Assembly (NCBI RefSeq): GCF_001905465.1
Contig: NZ_LISX01000006.1
Coordinates: 310,001 to 374,000 of the forward strand
DNA length: 64,000 nucleotides
Source of the DNA: Kitasatospora sp. CB01950
Lineage (GTDB): Bacteria > Actinomycetota > Actinomycetes > Streptomycetales > Streptomycetaceae
Direction of reading: 5' to 3'
In this document: one piece after another, positions 42,730-50,879 of the stretch
Numbering within the stretch: position 1 is the stretch's first letter
Layout: every line of letters begins with the position of its first letter
Notes under the pieces: generated by a model
Told to the model about the DNA's origin: nothing
What the model saw: only the letters and a program-made list of their open reading frames with translations
The model's database searches: none
Position numbers and translations under genes: made by a program

Positions 42730-44361
42730 GTGAGCATCCGCAGCATCCGCAGCCTCCTGGCGAACGACCCGGACGTCGGCGCCGGGAACGTGCTGACCAG
42801 CAGGATCGCCCTGGGCATCGGTCTCGACGACCCGCTGCTGACCTTCGACACCCCGGTGGACGGGCACGCCGCCCGCGCGGCCCTGACCCTGCGCGAGGCG
42901 GACCGCGCCGTCCGGGCCCGGGCGGCCGCGCTGCACGCCCTCGGCGTCGGCCGGCGGGACGTGGTGGTGGTGTACGCGACCGCCGCCGCCGACCAGGTGC
43001 TGTCGTTCCTGGCGCTGGCCCGGCTCGGCGCGATCCCGGCGCTGCTCAACCCGGGGGTGGAGGGCGAGCGCGCGGCCCACTACATCGCCCGCCTCGGCGC
43101 GGTCGGCATCCTCGCCGACCCCGCGCACCGGGCCGAACTGGCCGGGTACGACCCGGCGGCCCCGATCCTCGCCGATGCCGCCGACCTCGGCTCCGGCGAC
43201 CCGGACGCGGCGCCCGCCCCCTACCGCCACCACGCGGACGACCCGATCGCGATCACCCACTCCTCCGGCACCACCGGGATGCCCAAGGCCGTGGTGCACT
43301 CGCACCAGAGCCTGTACGCGTCGATCCGGCACCGCGCGGCCCTGCCCCGGCCGCAGGGCATCGACCGGGTGCTGAGCGCGCTGCCCGCCGCGCACGCCGC
43401 GACGCTGATCGCGCTCAACCTGGCGCTCAGCTTCCACTCCCAGCTGCACCTGATCTCCCAGCAGACCGGCCCGGCCGTGCTGGACGCGATCGAACGCTGG
43501 CAGCCGCAGAGCGTGTTCGGCTTCGCCACCAGCTGGGCCGACCTGGCCCGGCAGGACCTGTCCGCCCGCGACCTGTCCTCGGTCGGCCTGTGGTGGAACA
43601 CCGGCGACTGCGCGCACGAGGCGCACATCCGTCGCCTGATCGCGCAGGGCTCGCGCGAGACCGTCACCCGGGAAGGCCGCGGCCGTGTGCCGGGCTCGGT
43701 GTTCGTCGACGGCCTGGGCTCGACCGAGATGGGCCACTCGCACTTCCACATCACCCACGCCCCCGGCACCGAGAAGTACGGCCGCTGCGTGGGCCGTCCG
43801 CACACCTTCGTCGACTGCGAGGTGGTCGGCCCGAACGGCGAGCCGCTCGGCCCCGGCGAGGTCGGCGAACTCGCCACCGCCTCCCCGACCCTGGCGCCCG
43901 GCTACTGGAACGACTCGGTCACCACCTACCGCACCCGGCTGCGCGGCCGCTTCCTCACCGGCGACCTGATGTACCGGGACGAGGAGGGCTACTACTACCA
44001 CGTCGACCGGCTGGTCGACTCGGTCGACCTCGGCGACGGCCGGCGACTGTACACCGCGATGTCCGAGGAACGGGTGCTGGCCGACGTCCCCGGCGTGCTG
44101 GACTGCACGGTCGTCGCGGTGAAGGACGGCGACCGGGTGGTCACCGACGTGCTGCTCCTCCTCGCGGACGGCGCCGACCCGGCCGCCGACCGCACCCCGG
44201 AGGTGCTCGCCGCGCTCGACGAGCACACCGCCGCCACCGTCCGCTCGGTCCTGGTGGTCGACGACGCGGACATCCCGCTCGGCCCGACCGGCAAGGTCCG
44301 CAAGGTCCTGCTGCGCGAGCGCCACCTCGGCGCGATGAACTCCTCGGCCACCGCCCGATGA
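42730..44361 (+). CDS. Acyl-CoA/acyl-ACP synthetase B (ANL superfamily)
   Basis: A 543-residue adenylating enzyme: P-loop THSSGTTGMPKAVVHSH, A5-like DGLGSTEMGHSHF, hinge FLTGDLMYRDEEGYYYH and the C-terminal Lys in GPTGKVRKVLLRE. The His-rich A5 region and the shape of the pocket differ from synthetase A, so it probably uses another acid. GTG start with GGGAGGGA about 10 nt upstream. Coupled by ATGA to the following ketosynthase. Confidence 0.87.
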   Translation: MSIRSIRSLLANDPDVGAGNVLTSRIALGIGLDDPLLTFDTPVDGHAARAALTLREADRAVRARAAALHALGVGRRDVVVVYATAAADQVLSFLALARLGAIPALLNPGVEGERAAHYIARLGAVGILADPAHRAELAGYDPAAPILADAADLGSGDPDAAPAPYRHHADDPIAITHSSGTTGMPKAVVHSHQSLYASIRHRAALPRPQGIDRVLSALPAAHAATLIALNLALSFHSQLHLISQQTGPAVLDAIERWQPQSVFGFATSWADLARQDLSARDLSSVGLWWNTGDCAHEAHIRRLIAQGSRETVTREGRGRVPGSVFVDGLGSTEMGHSHFHITHAPGTEKYGRCVGRPHTFVDCEVVGPNGEPLGPGEVGELATASPTLAPGYWNDSVTTYRTRLRGRFLTGDLMYRDEEGYYYHVDRLVDSVDLGDGRRLYTAMSEERVLADVPGVLDCTVVAVKDGDRVVTDVLLLLADGADPAADRTPEVLAALDEHTAATVRSVLVVDDADIPLGPTGKVRKVLLRERHLGAMNSSATAR

Positions 44362-45641
44362 CCGGGGCGGGACGGCCGGGCGCCGTCGTCACCGGCATGG
44401 GAATGGTCACCTCGCTGGGCCGCCGGCCCGACGAGGTCTTCGAGGCGCTGACCGCCGGGCTCAGCGGCATCACCGCCGTACCGGAGGGCCACGTCGCGCA
44501 CGGCTGGCTGCCCGCCGCCGGAATCGCCCCGCACATCGAGGGCGAGGAGGTGCTGCCGCCGACCGAGACCCGCTGCGTCGACCGCTTCGCACTGCTGGCG
44601 ATGGCCGCCGCGGACGACGCGCTGGCCGACGCCGGGCTGGTGGTCGGCCGCGACGTCGACGCCCGCCGCACCGCCGTGGTGCTGGGCACCGGCGGCGGCG
44701 GCCTGGAGACCTACGAGCAGCAGGCCCGCCGCCGCCAGGACCGCGGCCGCCCCGGCGTCAGCCCGTACCTGCTGCCCGGGATGCTCTCCAACATGGCGAC
44801 CGCCCGGATCGCGATCAAGCACGGCATCCGGGGCTTCAGCACCGCGATCGTGACGGCCTGCGCGGCCGGCGCCCAGGCGGTGGCCGAGGGGCTGCGGCTG
44901 ATCCGGGCCGGCGACGCGGACGTGGTGGTGTGCGGCGGGACGGATGCCTCGCTGCACCCGACGATCGTCTCCGCCTTCGCCAACGCCCGTGCGCTGGCCC
45001 AGGGTTGGGACGACCCGGCGCAGGCGTCCCGGCCGTTCGACATCCGCCGCAACGGCTTCGTGCTGGGCGACGGCAGCGCCGTGCTGGTCCTGGAGAGCGC
45101 CGCCCACGCCGCCGCCCGGGGCGTGGCCGGGTACGCCGAGGTGATCGGCTGGGGCTCCACCACCGACGCCCACCACCCGACCATGCCCCGCCCCGACGGC
45201 GCGGGCGCCGCCGACGCCATGCGCGCCGCCCTCGCCAATGCCGGCCTGGACCCGTCCGACATCGGCTACGTCAACGCGCACGGCACCGGCACCAAGCTCG
45301 GCGACCTCGCCGAATCGGCCGCGCTGAACGCGGTGTTCGGCGCGCACCGGCCCGCCGTCAGCTCCACCAAGGGCGCCACCGGCCACCTGCTGGGCGCGGC
45401 CGGGGCGGTGGAGGCCGCCGTGACCGTGCTGGCCGTGGCCCGGGGCCTGCTCCCGCCGACTCTCAACCTGGACGAGCCGGACCCGGCCTGCGCCCTGGAC
45501 CACGTCCGCGGCGCCGCCCGCCCGGTCCGGCTGCGGGCCGCGTTGAGCAACGCCTTCGCGTTCGGCGGCCACAACACCAGCCTGGTCTTCGGGCCGACGC
45601 CCACCGGCACCGCCGAACCGGCCGCCGCGACCCGCCCGTAG
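44358..45641 (+). CDS. FabF-type ketosynthase, complete Cys-His-His triad
   Basis: A 427-residue beta-ketoacyl synthase with Cys168 (IVTACAAGAQAV), His308 (YVNAHGTGTK) and His343 (GATGHLLGAAG). It should catalyse decarboxylative condensation, but no dedicated ketoreductase or dehydratase lies in block B, so it may add a single ketide to an aryl or aminoacyl unit. Coupled to synthetase B, which may supply its primer. Confidence 0.9.
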   Translation: MTGAGRPGAVVTGMGMVTSLGRRPDEVFEALTAGLSGITAVPEGHVAHGWLPAAGIAPHIEGEEVLPPTETRCVDRFALLAMAAADDALADAGLVVGRDVDARRTAVVLGTGGGGLETYEQQARRRQDRGRPGVSPYLLPGMLSNMATARIAIKHGIRGFSTAIVTACAAGAQAVAEGLRLIRAGDADVVVCGGTDASLHPTIVSAFANARALAQGWDDPAQASRPFDIRRNGFVLGDGSAVLVLESAAHAAARGVAGYAEVIGWGSTTDAHHPTMPRPDGAGAADAMRAALANAGLDPSDIGYVNAHGTGTKLGDLAESAALNAVFGAHRPAVSSTKGATGHLLGAAGAVEAAVTVLAVARGLLPPTLNLDEPDPACALDHVRGAARPVRLRAALSNAFAFGGHNTSLVFGPTPTGTAEPAAATRP

Positions 45642-45699
45642 CGCAGGCCCAAGCCCCGATAAGCCCCTCCGCTCTCAACTCCGCTTGCAGGGAGTCCAG

Positions 45700-46689
45700 T
45701 TGTCGATCCAGACGATCACCCATGTCGAGTACCACTGCGCGGACAGCGCGCAGACCGCCGCCGAGCTGCAGACCGGCTTCGGCTTCCGCCGCGACGCCGA
45801 GCAGCCGGTGTGGAAGCCCGGGGTGCGGACCGTCCACCTCCACCAGGGCGCCATCCGGCTGCGGCTGCACTCCAGCGGGATCACCGACCACCCGGTGGCC
45901 CGCTGGGTCGAGCGGCACGGCGAGGGCGTCGCCGTGCTGGCGCTCGGCTGCACCGACCCGCAGGCCGCGCTGGAGCGGGCCGAGCGGCACGGCGCCGAGG
46001 TCCTGGACCGGGCCGGCGCGCTGATCGCCGGATTCGGCGACACCGCGCTGCGCTTCGTCCCGCTGCCGGACGCCCCGGAGCCCGCCGGCGGCGACCTGCT
46101 GGACGCCCTCGACCACGTCGCGATCTGCGTGCCCGCCGGACAGTTGGCGCAGGCCGTGCTGTTCTGCGAAGCCGCGCTCGGCATGCACCGGATCTTCGGC
46201 GAGTACATCGCGGTCGGCGAGCAGGCGATGGACTCCGGCGTGGTGCAGAGCCCCTCCGGGGACGTCACCTTCACCCTGATCGAGCCGGACACCGGCCGCC
46301 GGGCCGGCCAGATCGACACCTTCCTGGCCGACCACGACGGCGCGGGCGTCCAGCACCTCGCCTTCCGCACCGACGACATCGCCACCGCGGTCCGCACCGC
46401 CAGGTCGCACGGCGTCGAGTTCCTCTCCACCCCGGGCGCCTACTACGACGGCCTGGCCGAGCGGCTCGGCGACACCGCGATCCCGGTGGGGACGCTGCGC
46501 GAACTGGACGTCCTGGTCGACCAGGACCACGGCGGCCAGCTGTTCCAGATCTTCGCCCGCTCGACCCACCCCAGGCGGACCTTCTTCCTGGAGCTGATCG
46601 AGCGCCAGGGCGCGGGCACCTTCGGCACCGCCAACATCAAGGCGCTCTACGAGGCCGTCGAGCGCCAGCGCGCCGCCGCCTCCGTCTGA
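45700..46689 (+). CDS. 4-Hydroxymandelate synthase (HmaS-like)
   Basis: A 329-residue non-heme iron dioxygenase of the HPPD family. It converts 4-hydroxyphenylpyruvate and O2 to 4-hydroxymandelate. The metal triad is His139 (LDHVAICV), His219 (VQHLAFRTDD) and Glu298 (FFLELIERQGAGTFG). The C-terminal GTANIKALYEAVERQ resembles HmaS of glycopeptide clusters, and the presence of Hmo- and HpgT-like genes supports this over tyrosine catabolism. HPPD itself remains possible because the two differ in few pocket residues. TTG 45700 with AGGGAG 5 nt upstream was chosen over TTG 45685. Confidence 0.85.
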   Translation: MSIQTITHVEYHCADSAQTAAELQTGFGFRRDAEQPVWKPGVRTVHLHQGAIRLRLHSSGITDHPVARWVERHGEGVAVLALGCTDPQAALERAERHGAEVLDRAGALIAGFGDTALRFVPLPDAPEPAGGDLLDALDHVAICVPAGQLAQAVLFCEAALGMHRIFGEYIAVGEQAMDSGVVQSPSGDVTFTLIEPDTGRRAGQIDTFLADHDGAGVQHLAFRTDDIATAVRTARSHGVEFLSTPGAYYDGLAERLGDTAIPVGTLRELDVLVDQDHGGQLFQIFARSTHPRRTFFLELIERQGAGTFGTANIKALYEAVERQRAAASV

Positions 46690-46725
46690 CCGCCCCGACC
46701 CGCCCCTCCGAAGGAGGCACACCCC

Positions 46726-47640
46726 GTGACCACCGCACCCGAGTTCGCCCTGACCCCGGCCGAGGCCGCCCTGCTGCCCACGCCCGAGGAGGTGGCCGGC
46801 TACCGCGAGCACGGCTGGTACCTCTCCGGGAAGCTGTTCACCGACCAGGAGATCGACGCCCTCCGGGCCGCCACCGACGACTACTACGAGGGCCGGCGCG
46901 ACCGCGCCCTCCCCGTCCGACCGCCGCGGCTGGCCGCCTGGGAGCCCGCGCACGGGCCGGTCCAGCGGCACAACGACTACGTGCACTACGAGAGCGACGC
47001 GATCGCCGCGATCCTGCGCAAGCCGCTGGTCGGCGCCGTCGCCGCGGTGCTCGCCGGGGCCGAGGAGATCCGGATCTTCCAGTCGACCCTGATCTTCAAG
47101 CCGCCGGTGCCCGAGGAGCCCTCCAACCAGGTGCCGTGGCACTTCGACAAGCACTACTGGCACACCTCGACCTCGGAGGAGATGCTCACCGCCTTCATCC
47201 CGTTCCACGACTGCGGGGTGGAGAACGGCACCATCACCATGGTCGACGGCAGCAACCGCTGGGAGGAGCTGCCCTCCGGGGAGGACGCCACCCGGCACTT
47301 CGCCCAGCGCGACCGCGCCGAGCTGGAGTCGATCCTCGCCGCCAACGCCGCCCACAACGGCGCCGAGGTGCGCAAGGTCCCCGTCGTCATCCCGCGCGGG
47401 CACATCAGCTTCCACCACTGCCGCACCTACCACGGCAGCGGCGCCAACCTGGCCGACTTCCCGCGCCGGGCGATCTCGCTGCACCTCCAGGACGGCGCCA
47501 ACGAGTACCGCCACGCCACCCGCCCGGACGGCGCCGCCGCCTCCTACAACCACGACGTGCTGGTCCGCCGCACCGCCGACGGCCGCCCCGACTACGCCGA
47601 CCCCGAGATCTGCCCGGTGATCTGGCGGGGCGCCCGGTGA
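46726..47640 (+). CDS. PhyH-family Fe(II)/2-oxoglutarate dioxygenase
   Basis: A 304-residue phytanoyl-CoA-dioxygenase-like enzyme. Iron ligands are His139 and Asp141 (PWHFDKHYW) and His236 (RTYHGSGAN), with a 2-oxoglutarate-binding Arg nearby (FPRRAISLHL). Such enzymes hydroxylate or halogenate aliphatic positions; Asp rather than Ala/Gly at the second ligand argues for hydroxylation. It is coupled by GTGA to E1 alpha. The substrate is unknown; an amino acid or carrier-bound side chain is likely. Confidence 0.85.
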   Translation: MTTAPEFALTPAEAALLPTPEEVAGYREHGWYLSGKLFTDQEIDALRAATDDYYEGRRDRALPVRPPRLAAWEPAHGPVQRHNDYVHYESDAIAAILRKPLVGAVAAVLAGAEEIRIFQSTLIFKPPVPEEPSNQVPWHFDKHYWHTSTSEEMLTAFIPFHDCGVENGTITMVDGSNRWEELPSGEDATRHFAQRDRAELESILAANAAHNGAEVRKVPVVIPRGHISFHHCRTYHGSGANLADFPRRAISLHLQDGANEYRHATRPDGAAASYNHDVLVRRTADGRPDYADPEICPVIWRGAR

Positions 47641-48632
47641 CGGGCCTGCCCGATCCCCGCGACCTCGGCTCCCCCGCCGGGCGCTACCGGATGCTGCGGC
47701 TGATCCGCGGCTTCGAGGAACTCGCGCTCGGCCTGGTGAAGTCCGGGGCGATCACCGGCGGCATCCACCCGTACATCGGGCAGGAGGCGGTGGCGGTCGG
47801 CGTGTGCGCCGCGCTGCGCCCACAGGACCGGATCACCTCCACCCACCGGGGCCACGGCCACGTCCTCGCCAAGGGCGCGGCCCCGGACCGGCTGCTGGCC
47901 GAACTCCTCGGCCGCACCGGCGGGTTGAACCGGGGCCGGGGCGGCTCGATGCACGCCGCGGACTTCTCGCTCGGCATCCTGGGCGCCAACGGCATGGTCG
48001 GCGCGGGCGGCGCGATCGCGGTCGGCGCCGCCTGGTCCGCCCGGCAGGCCGGCGAGGACCGGGTCGCGGTCGCCTTCTTCGGCGACGGCGCACTCAACCA
48101 GGGCGTCCTGCTGGAGTCCTTCAACCTGGCCGCGATGTGGCGGCTGCCGGTGCTGTTCGTCTGCGAGAACAACGGCTACGCCACCACGCTGCCGGCCGCC
48201 ACCTCGGTGGCCGGCAGCGCCACCGGCCGGGCCGCCGCCTTCGGAATCCCCGCCGCCGAGGTGGACGGGATGGACACCGAGGCCGTCCGCGCGGCGACCG
48301 CCGAGGCCGTCCAACGGGCCTCCGCCGGCGGCGGTCCCGGCTTCCTCGAATGCCGCACCTACCGCTTCGAGGGGCACCACACCATGGAACGGCTGATGAA
48401 ACTGCGCTACCGCACCCCGGAGGAGATCGCCGACTGGCGCGGCCTCGACCCGCTGCCGCGCGCCGCCGCCCTCCTGCCGCCCGGCCTCGCCGCGCAGTTG
48501 GACGCCTCGGTCGCCGAACAGCTGGCCGCCGCCCAGGAGTTCGCCCTCGCCTCCGAACATCCGGACCCGGCAGGGGCGTTGGACCACCTCTACGCCGACG
48601 GGCTGCGCCCGAGGGCGGGGGCGAGGACATGA
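47637..48632 (+). CDS. 2-Oxoacid dehydrogenase E1 alpha (PglB/PDH-like)
   Basis: A 331-residue TPP-dependent E1 alpha subunit with the thiamine motif GDGALNQGVLLES...ENN and phosphorylation-loop-like YRFEGHHTMER. With E1 beta it decarboxylates a 2-oxoacid. No E2 or E3 gene lies nearby, so it is not a housekeeping complex; in pristinamycin phenylglycine synthesis PglB/PglC are comparable stand-alone subunits. A likely substrate is the 4-hydroxybenzoylformate made by HmaS and Hmo. Confidence 0.88.
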   Translation: MTGLPDPRDLGSPAGRYRMLRLIRGFEELALGLVKSGAITGGIHPYIGQEAVAVGVCAALRPQDRITSTHRGHGHVLAKGAAPDRLLAELLGRTGGLNRGRGGSMHAADFSLGILGANGMVGAGGAIAVGAAWSARQAGEDRVAVAFFGDGALNQGVLLESFNLAAMWRLPVLFVCENNGYATTLPAATSVAGSATGRAAAFGIPAAEVDGMDTEAVRAATAEAVQRASAGGGPGFLECRTYRFEGHHTMERLMKLRYRTPEEIADWRGLDPLPRAAALLPPGLAAQLDASVAEQLAAAQEFALASEHPDPAGALDHLYADGLRPRAGART

Positions 48633-49621
48633 GGCTCTCCTACACCAAGGCGCTCAACCGGGCGCTCACCGACGCCCTCGCCGAGGACCCGGCGGTCTGC
48701 GTCTTCGGCGAGGACATCGGCGCCGGCCTGGCCGGCCCCACCCTCAACCTGCTCGACCGCTTCGGCCCCGGCCGGATCGTCGACACCCCGCTCTCCGAGC
48801 AGGCCTTCACCTCGATGGCCGTCGGCGCCGCGCTGACCGGACGACGGCCGGTGATCGAGTTCCAGATCCCCTCGCTGCTCTTCCTCGTCTTCGAGCAACT
48901 CGTCAACCAGGCCCACAAGTTCTCCCTGATGACCGGCGGCCAGGCCGGTGTCCCGCTGACCTGCCTGGTGCCGGGCTCCGGCTCCCGGGACGGCTGGGCC
49001 GGACAGCACTCCGACCACCCCTACAGCCTCTTCGCCCACGCCGGGATGAAGACCGTCGTACCGGCCACCCCCACCGACGCCTACGGACTGCTCCGGTCGG
49101 CGATCGCCGACCCGGACCCGGTCGTCGTGTTCGCCCCGGCCGCCGCCCTGCCGGTGCGCGAGACCGTCACCTGGGAGCTGGCGCCGATCCCGCTGGGCAC
49201 CGCCCGGATCCACCGCGAGGGCGCCGACGTCACCGTCGTCGCCGTCGGCCACCTGGTGCACGACGCCCTGGCCGTCGCGGAGGAGCTCGCCCCGGAGATC
49301 TCCGTCGAGGTGTTCGACCCGCGCACCCTCCACCCGTTCGACTGGACGGCCCTGGCCGGCTCGCTGGAACGCACCGGACGCCTCGTCGTCGTCGACGACT
49401 CCAACCGCAGCTGCGGCATCGGCGCCGAGATCCTCGCCACCGCCGCCGAGGAGATGCGCCTGATCGCCCCGCCCCGGCGGATCACCCGCCCGGACGGCGC
49501 CGTGCTGCCGTTCGCGCTCCCGCTCGACCGCGCCCTGCAACCCCACCGCGACCACCTGCGCGACGCCGTGCGCGCCGTCATGAAGCCCCGGTCCCGGCAC
49601 GACGAGGACCCGGCCCGTTGA
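48629..49621 (+). CDS. 2-Oxoacid dehydrogenase E1 beta (PglC/PDH-like)
   Basis: A 330-residue transketolase-fold beta subunit (GEDIGAGLAGPT, DTPLSEQAFTSMAVGAAL, QHSDHPYSLFAHAGMKTVVP, and the C-terminal VFDPRTLHPFDW). It pairs with the preceding E1 alpha, with an ATGA overlap. The active-site His expected to contact TPP lies near GQHSDHPY. It overlaps by four bases (TTGA) with the PLP decarboxylase gene. Confidence 0.88.
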   Translation: MRLSYTKALNRALTDALAEDPAVCVFGEDIGAGLAGPTLNLLDRFGPGRIVDTPLSEQAFTSMAVGAALTGRRPVIEFQIPSLLFLVFEQLVNQAHKFSLMTGGQAGVPLTCLVPGSGSRDGWAGQHSDHPYSLFAHAGMKTVVPATPTDAYGLLRSAIADPDPVVVFAPAAALPVRETVTWELAPIPLGTARIHREGADVTVVAVGHLVHDALAVAEELAPEISVEVFDPRTLHPFDWTALAGSLERTGRLVVVDDSNRSCGIGAEILATAAEEMRLIAPPRRITRPDGAVLPFALPLDRALQPHRDHLRDAVRAVMKPRSRHDEDPAR

Positions 49622-50820
49622 ACCAGAACGCCGGACTCCGCTCCCTCACCCCCGCGCTGCGCTCCGCCCTGACGGCGTCCACCGACGACCGGATCTTCTA
49701 CGACCTGGCCGGCATCGCCCGCCGCTACGCCACCCTGCTGGACGAACTGCCGGGCATCGCCGTCCGGTTCGCCCTCAAGGCCTGCCCGGTGGACGAGGTG
49801 CTCGCCGAACTGACCGCGCTCGGCGCCGGCTTCGACGCGGCCGGCCCGCACGAAATAGCCCAGGCCCTGCGCACCGGCGTGCCCGCCGACCGGGTGCACT
49901 ACGGCAACACCGTCAAATCGGACCGGGGCATCGCCGAGGCGTACCGCCTGGGCATCCGGGACTTCGCCACCGACAGCCTCCCGGACGTCGCCGCGATCGC
50001 CGAACACGCCCCGGGGTCCCGGGTGTTCTGCCGGCTCGCCACCACCGGCGAGGGCGCGCTCTGGGGGCTGAGCCGCAAGTTCGGCTGCTCGCCGGCGGAC
50101 GCCGTCCAGGTGCTGACGGCCGCCCGGGACGCCGGACTGACCCCCGCCGGGCTCTCGGTGCACGTCGGCTCCCAGCAGCTGACGTCCAAGGCCTGGACGG
50201 CGGCCTTCGAACTGCTCGGCGACGTGCTGGTCGAGCTCGACCGGCACGGGATCGGGCTCGACCACATCAACCTCGGCGGCGGCCTGCCCGCCCTCGGGTA
50301 CGTCGACCGGCACGGCACCGTCCTCGACCCGCCGCTCGACGAGATCTTCCAGGTCGTCCGGCAGGGCCTCGACCAGCTGCGCCGGCTGCACGGCGGCGAG
50401 CTGGACTTCGTCCTGGAACCCGGCCGCCACCTGGTCGCCGACCAGGGTGCGATCCGGGCCCACGTCTACCGGCTGACGTCCCGTCAGCAGCCGGACGGCG
50501 AACGGGAGCACTGGCTGTACCTGAGCTGCGGCAAGTACAACGGCCTGTACGAGATGGACCAGGTGCAGTACCGGCTGGTCTTCCCGACCCACCCGGACCC
50601 GGAGTACGTCCCCGCCGTGGTCGCGGGCCCGACCTGCGACAGCGACGACGCGTTCCCGCACGGGTACGCGACCGGCCGCGTCCCCGTCCCCCGCGCGGTG
50701 GCCTCCGGCGACCCGGTGTGGATCCTCTCCAGCGGCGCGTACGCGGTCAGTTACCTCACCCGGGGCTTCAACGGCTTCGACCCGCTGCCGTACTCGGTGC
50801 TCCCGCCCGCACCCCGATGA
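49618..50820 (+). CDS. Fold-type III PLP amino-acid decarboxylase
   Basis: A 400-residue decarboxylase of the ornithine/lysine/diaminopimelate (group IV) type. PLP Lys54 is in FALKACP, His in SVHVGSQQL, the glycine loop in NLGGGLPAL, and the second-subunit Cys in GPTCDSDDAF. CDSDD is typical of ornithine/lysine-like decarboxylases rather than of DAP decarboxylase. It would supply an amine, perhaps a diamine to be acylated. The TTG start overlaps the E1 beta stop. Last gene of block B. Confidence 0.85.
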   Translation: MNQNAGLRSLTPALRSALTASTDDRIFYDLAGIARRYATLLDELPGIAVRFALKACPVDEVLAELTALGAGFDAAGPHEIAQALRTGVPADRVHYGNTVKSDRGIAEAYRLGIRDFATDSLPDVAAIAEHAPGSRVFCRLATTGEGALWGLSRKFGCSPADAVQVLTAARDAGLTPAGLSVHVGSQQLTSKAWTAAFELLGDVLVELDRHGIGLDHINLGGGLPALGYVDRHGTVLDPPLDEIFQVVRQGLDQLRRLHGGELDFVLEPGRHLVADQGAIRAHVYRLTSRQQPDGEREHWLYLSCGKYNGLYEMDQVQYRLVFPTHPDPEYVPAVVAGPTCDSDDAFPHGYATGRVPVPRAVASGDPVWILSSGAYAVSYLTRGFNGFDPLPYSVLPPAPR

Positions 50821-50825
50821 AGCGG

Positions 50826-50879
50826 ACGCGGCTCAGCTCTCGAACGCGGCTCAGCTCTCGAACGCGGCTCGGCTCTCGG
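50826..50879. repeat. Three tandem 18-bp repeats covering a stop codon
   Basis: Units of ACGCGGCTCAGCTCTCGA at 50826 and 50844 are identical and a third at 50862 has two changes. The AsnC-like stop (50851-50853) lies inside, so the C-terminal AAFES of that protein is repeated in the untranslated region, suggesting recent slippage. Confidence 0.85.

Noticed and set aside
45700..46689. HPPD of tyrosine catabolism
   Set aside because: Not excluded by motifs alone, but no homogentisate dioxygenase or fumarylacetoacetase is nearby, while Hmo- and HpgT-like genes are. HmaS is preferred.
47637..49621. Housekeeping pyruvate dehydrogenase genes
   Set aside because: No E2 or E3 nearby, and the genes are translationally coupled to PhyH and decarboxylase genes of a secondary-metabolism operon.
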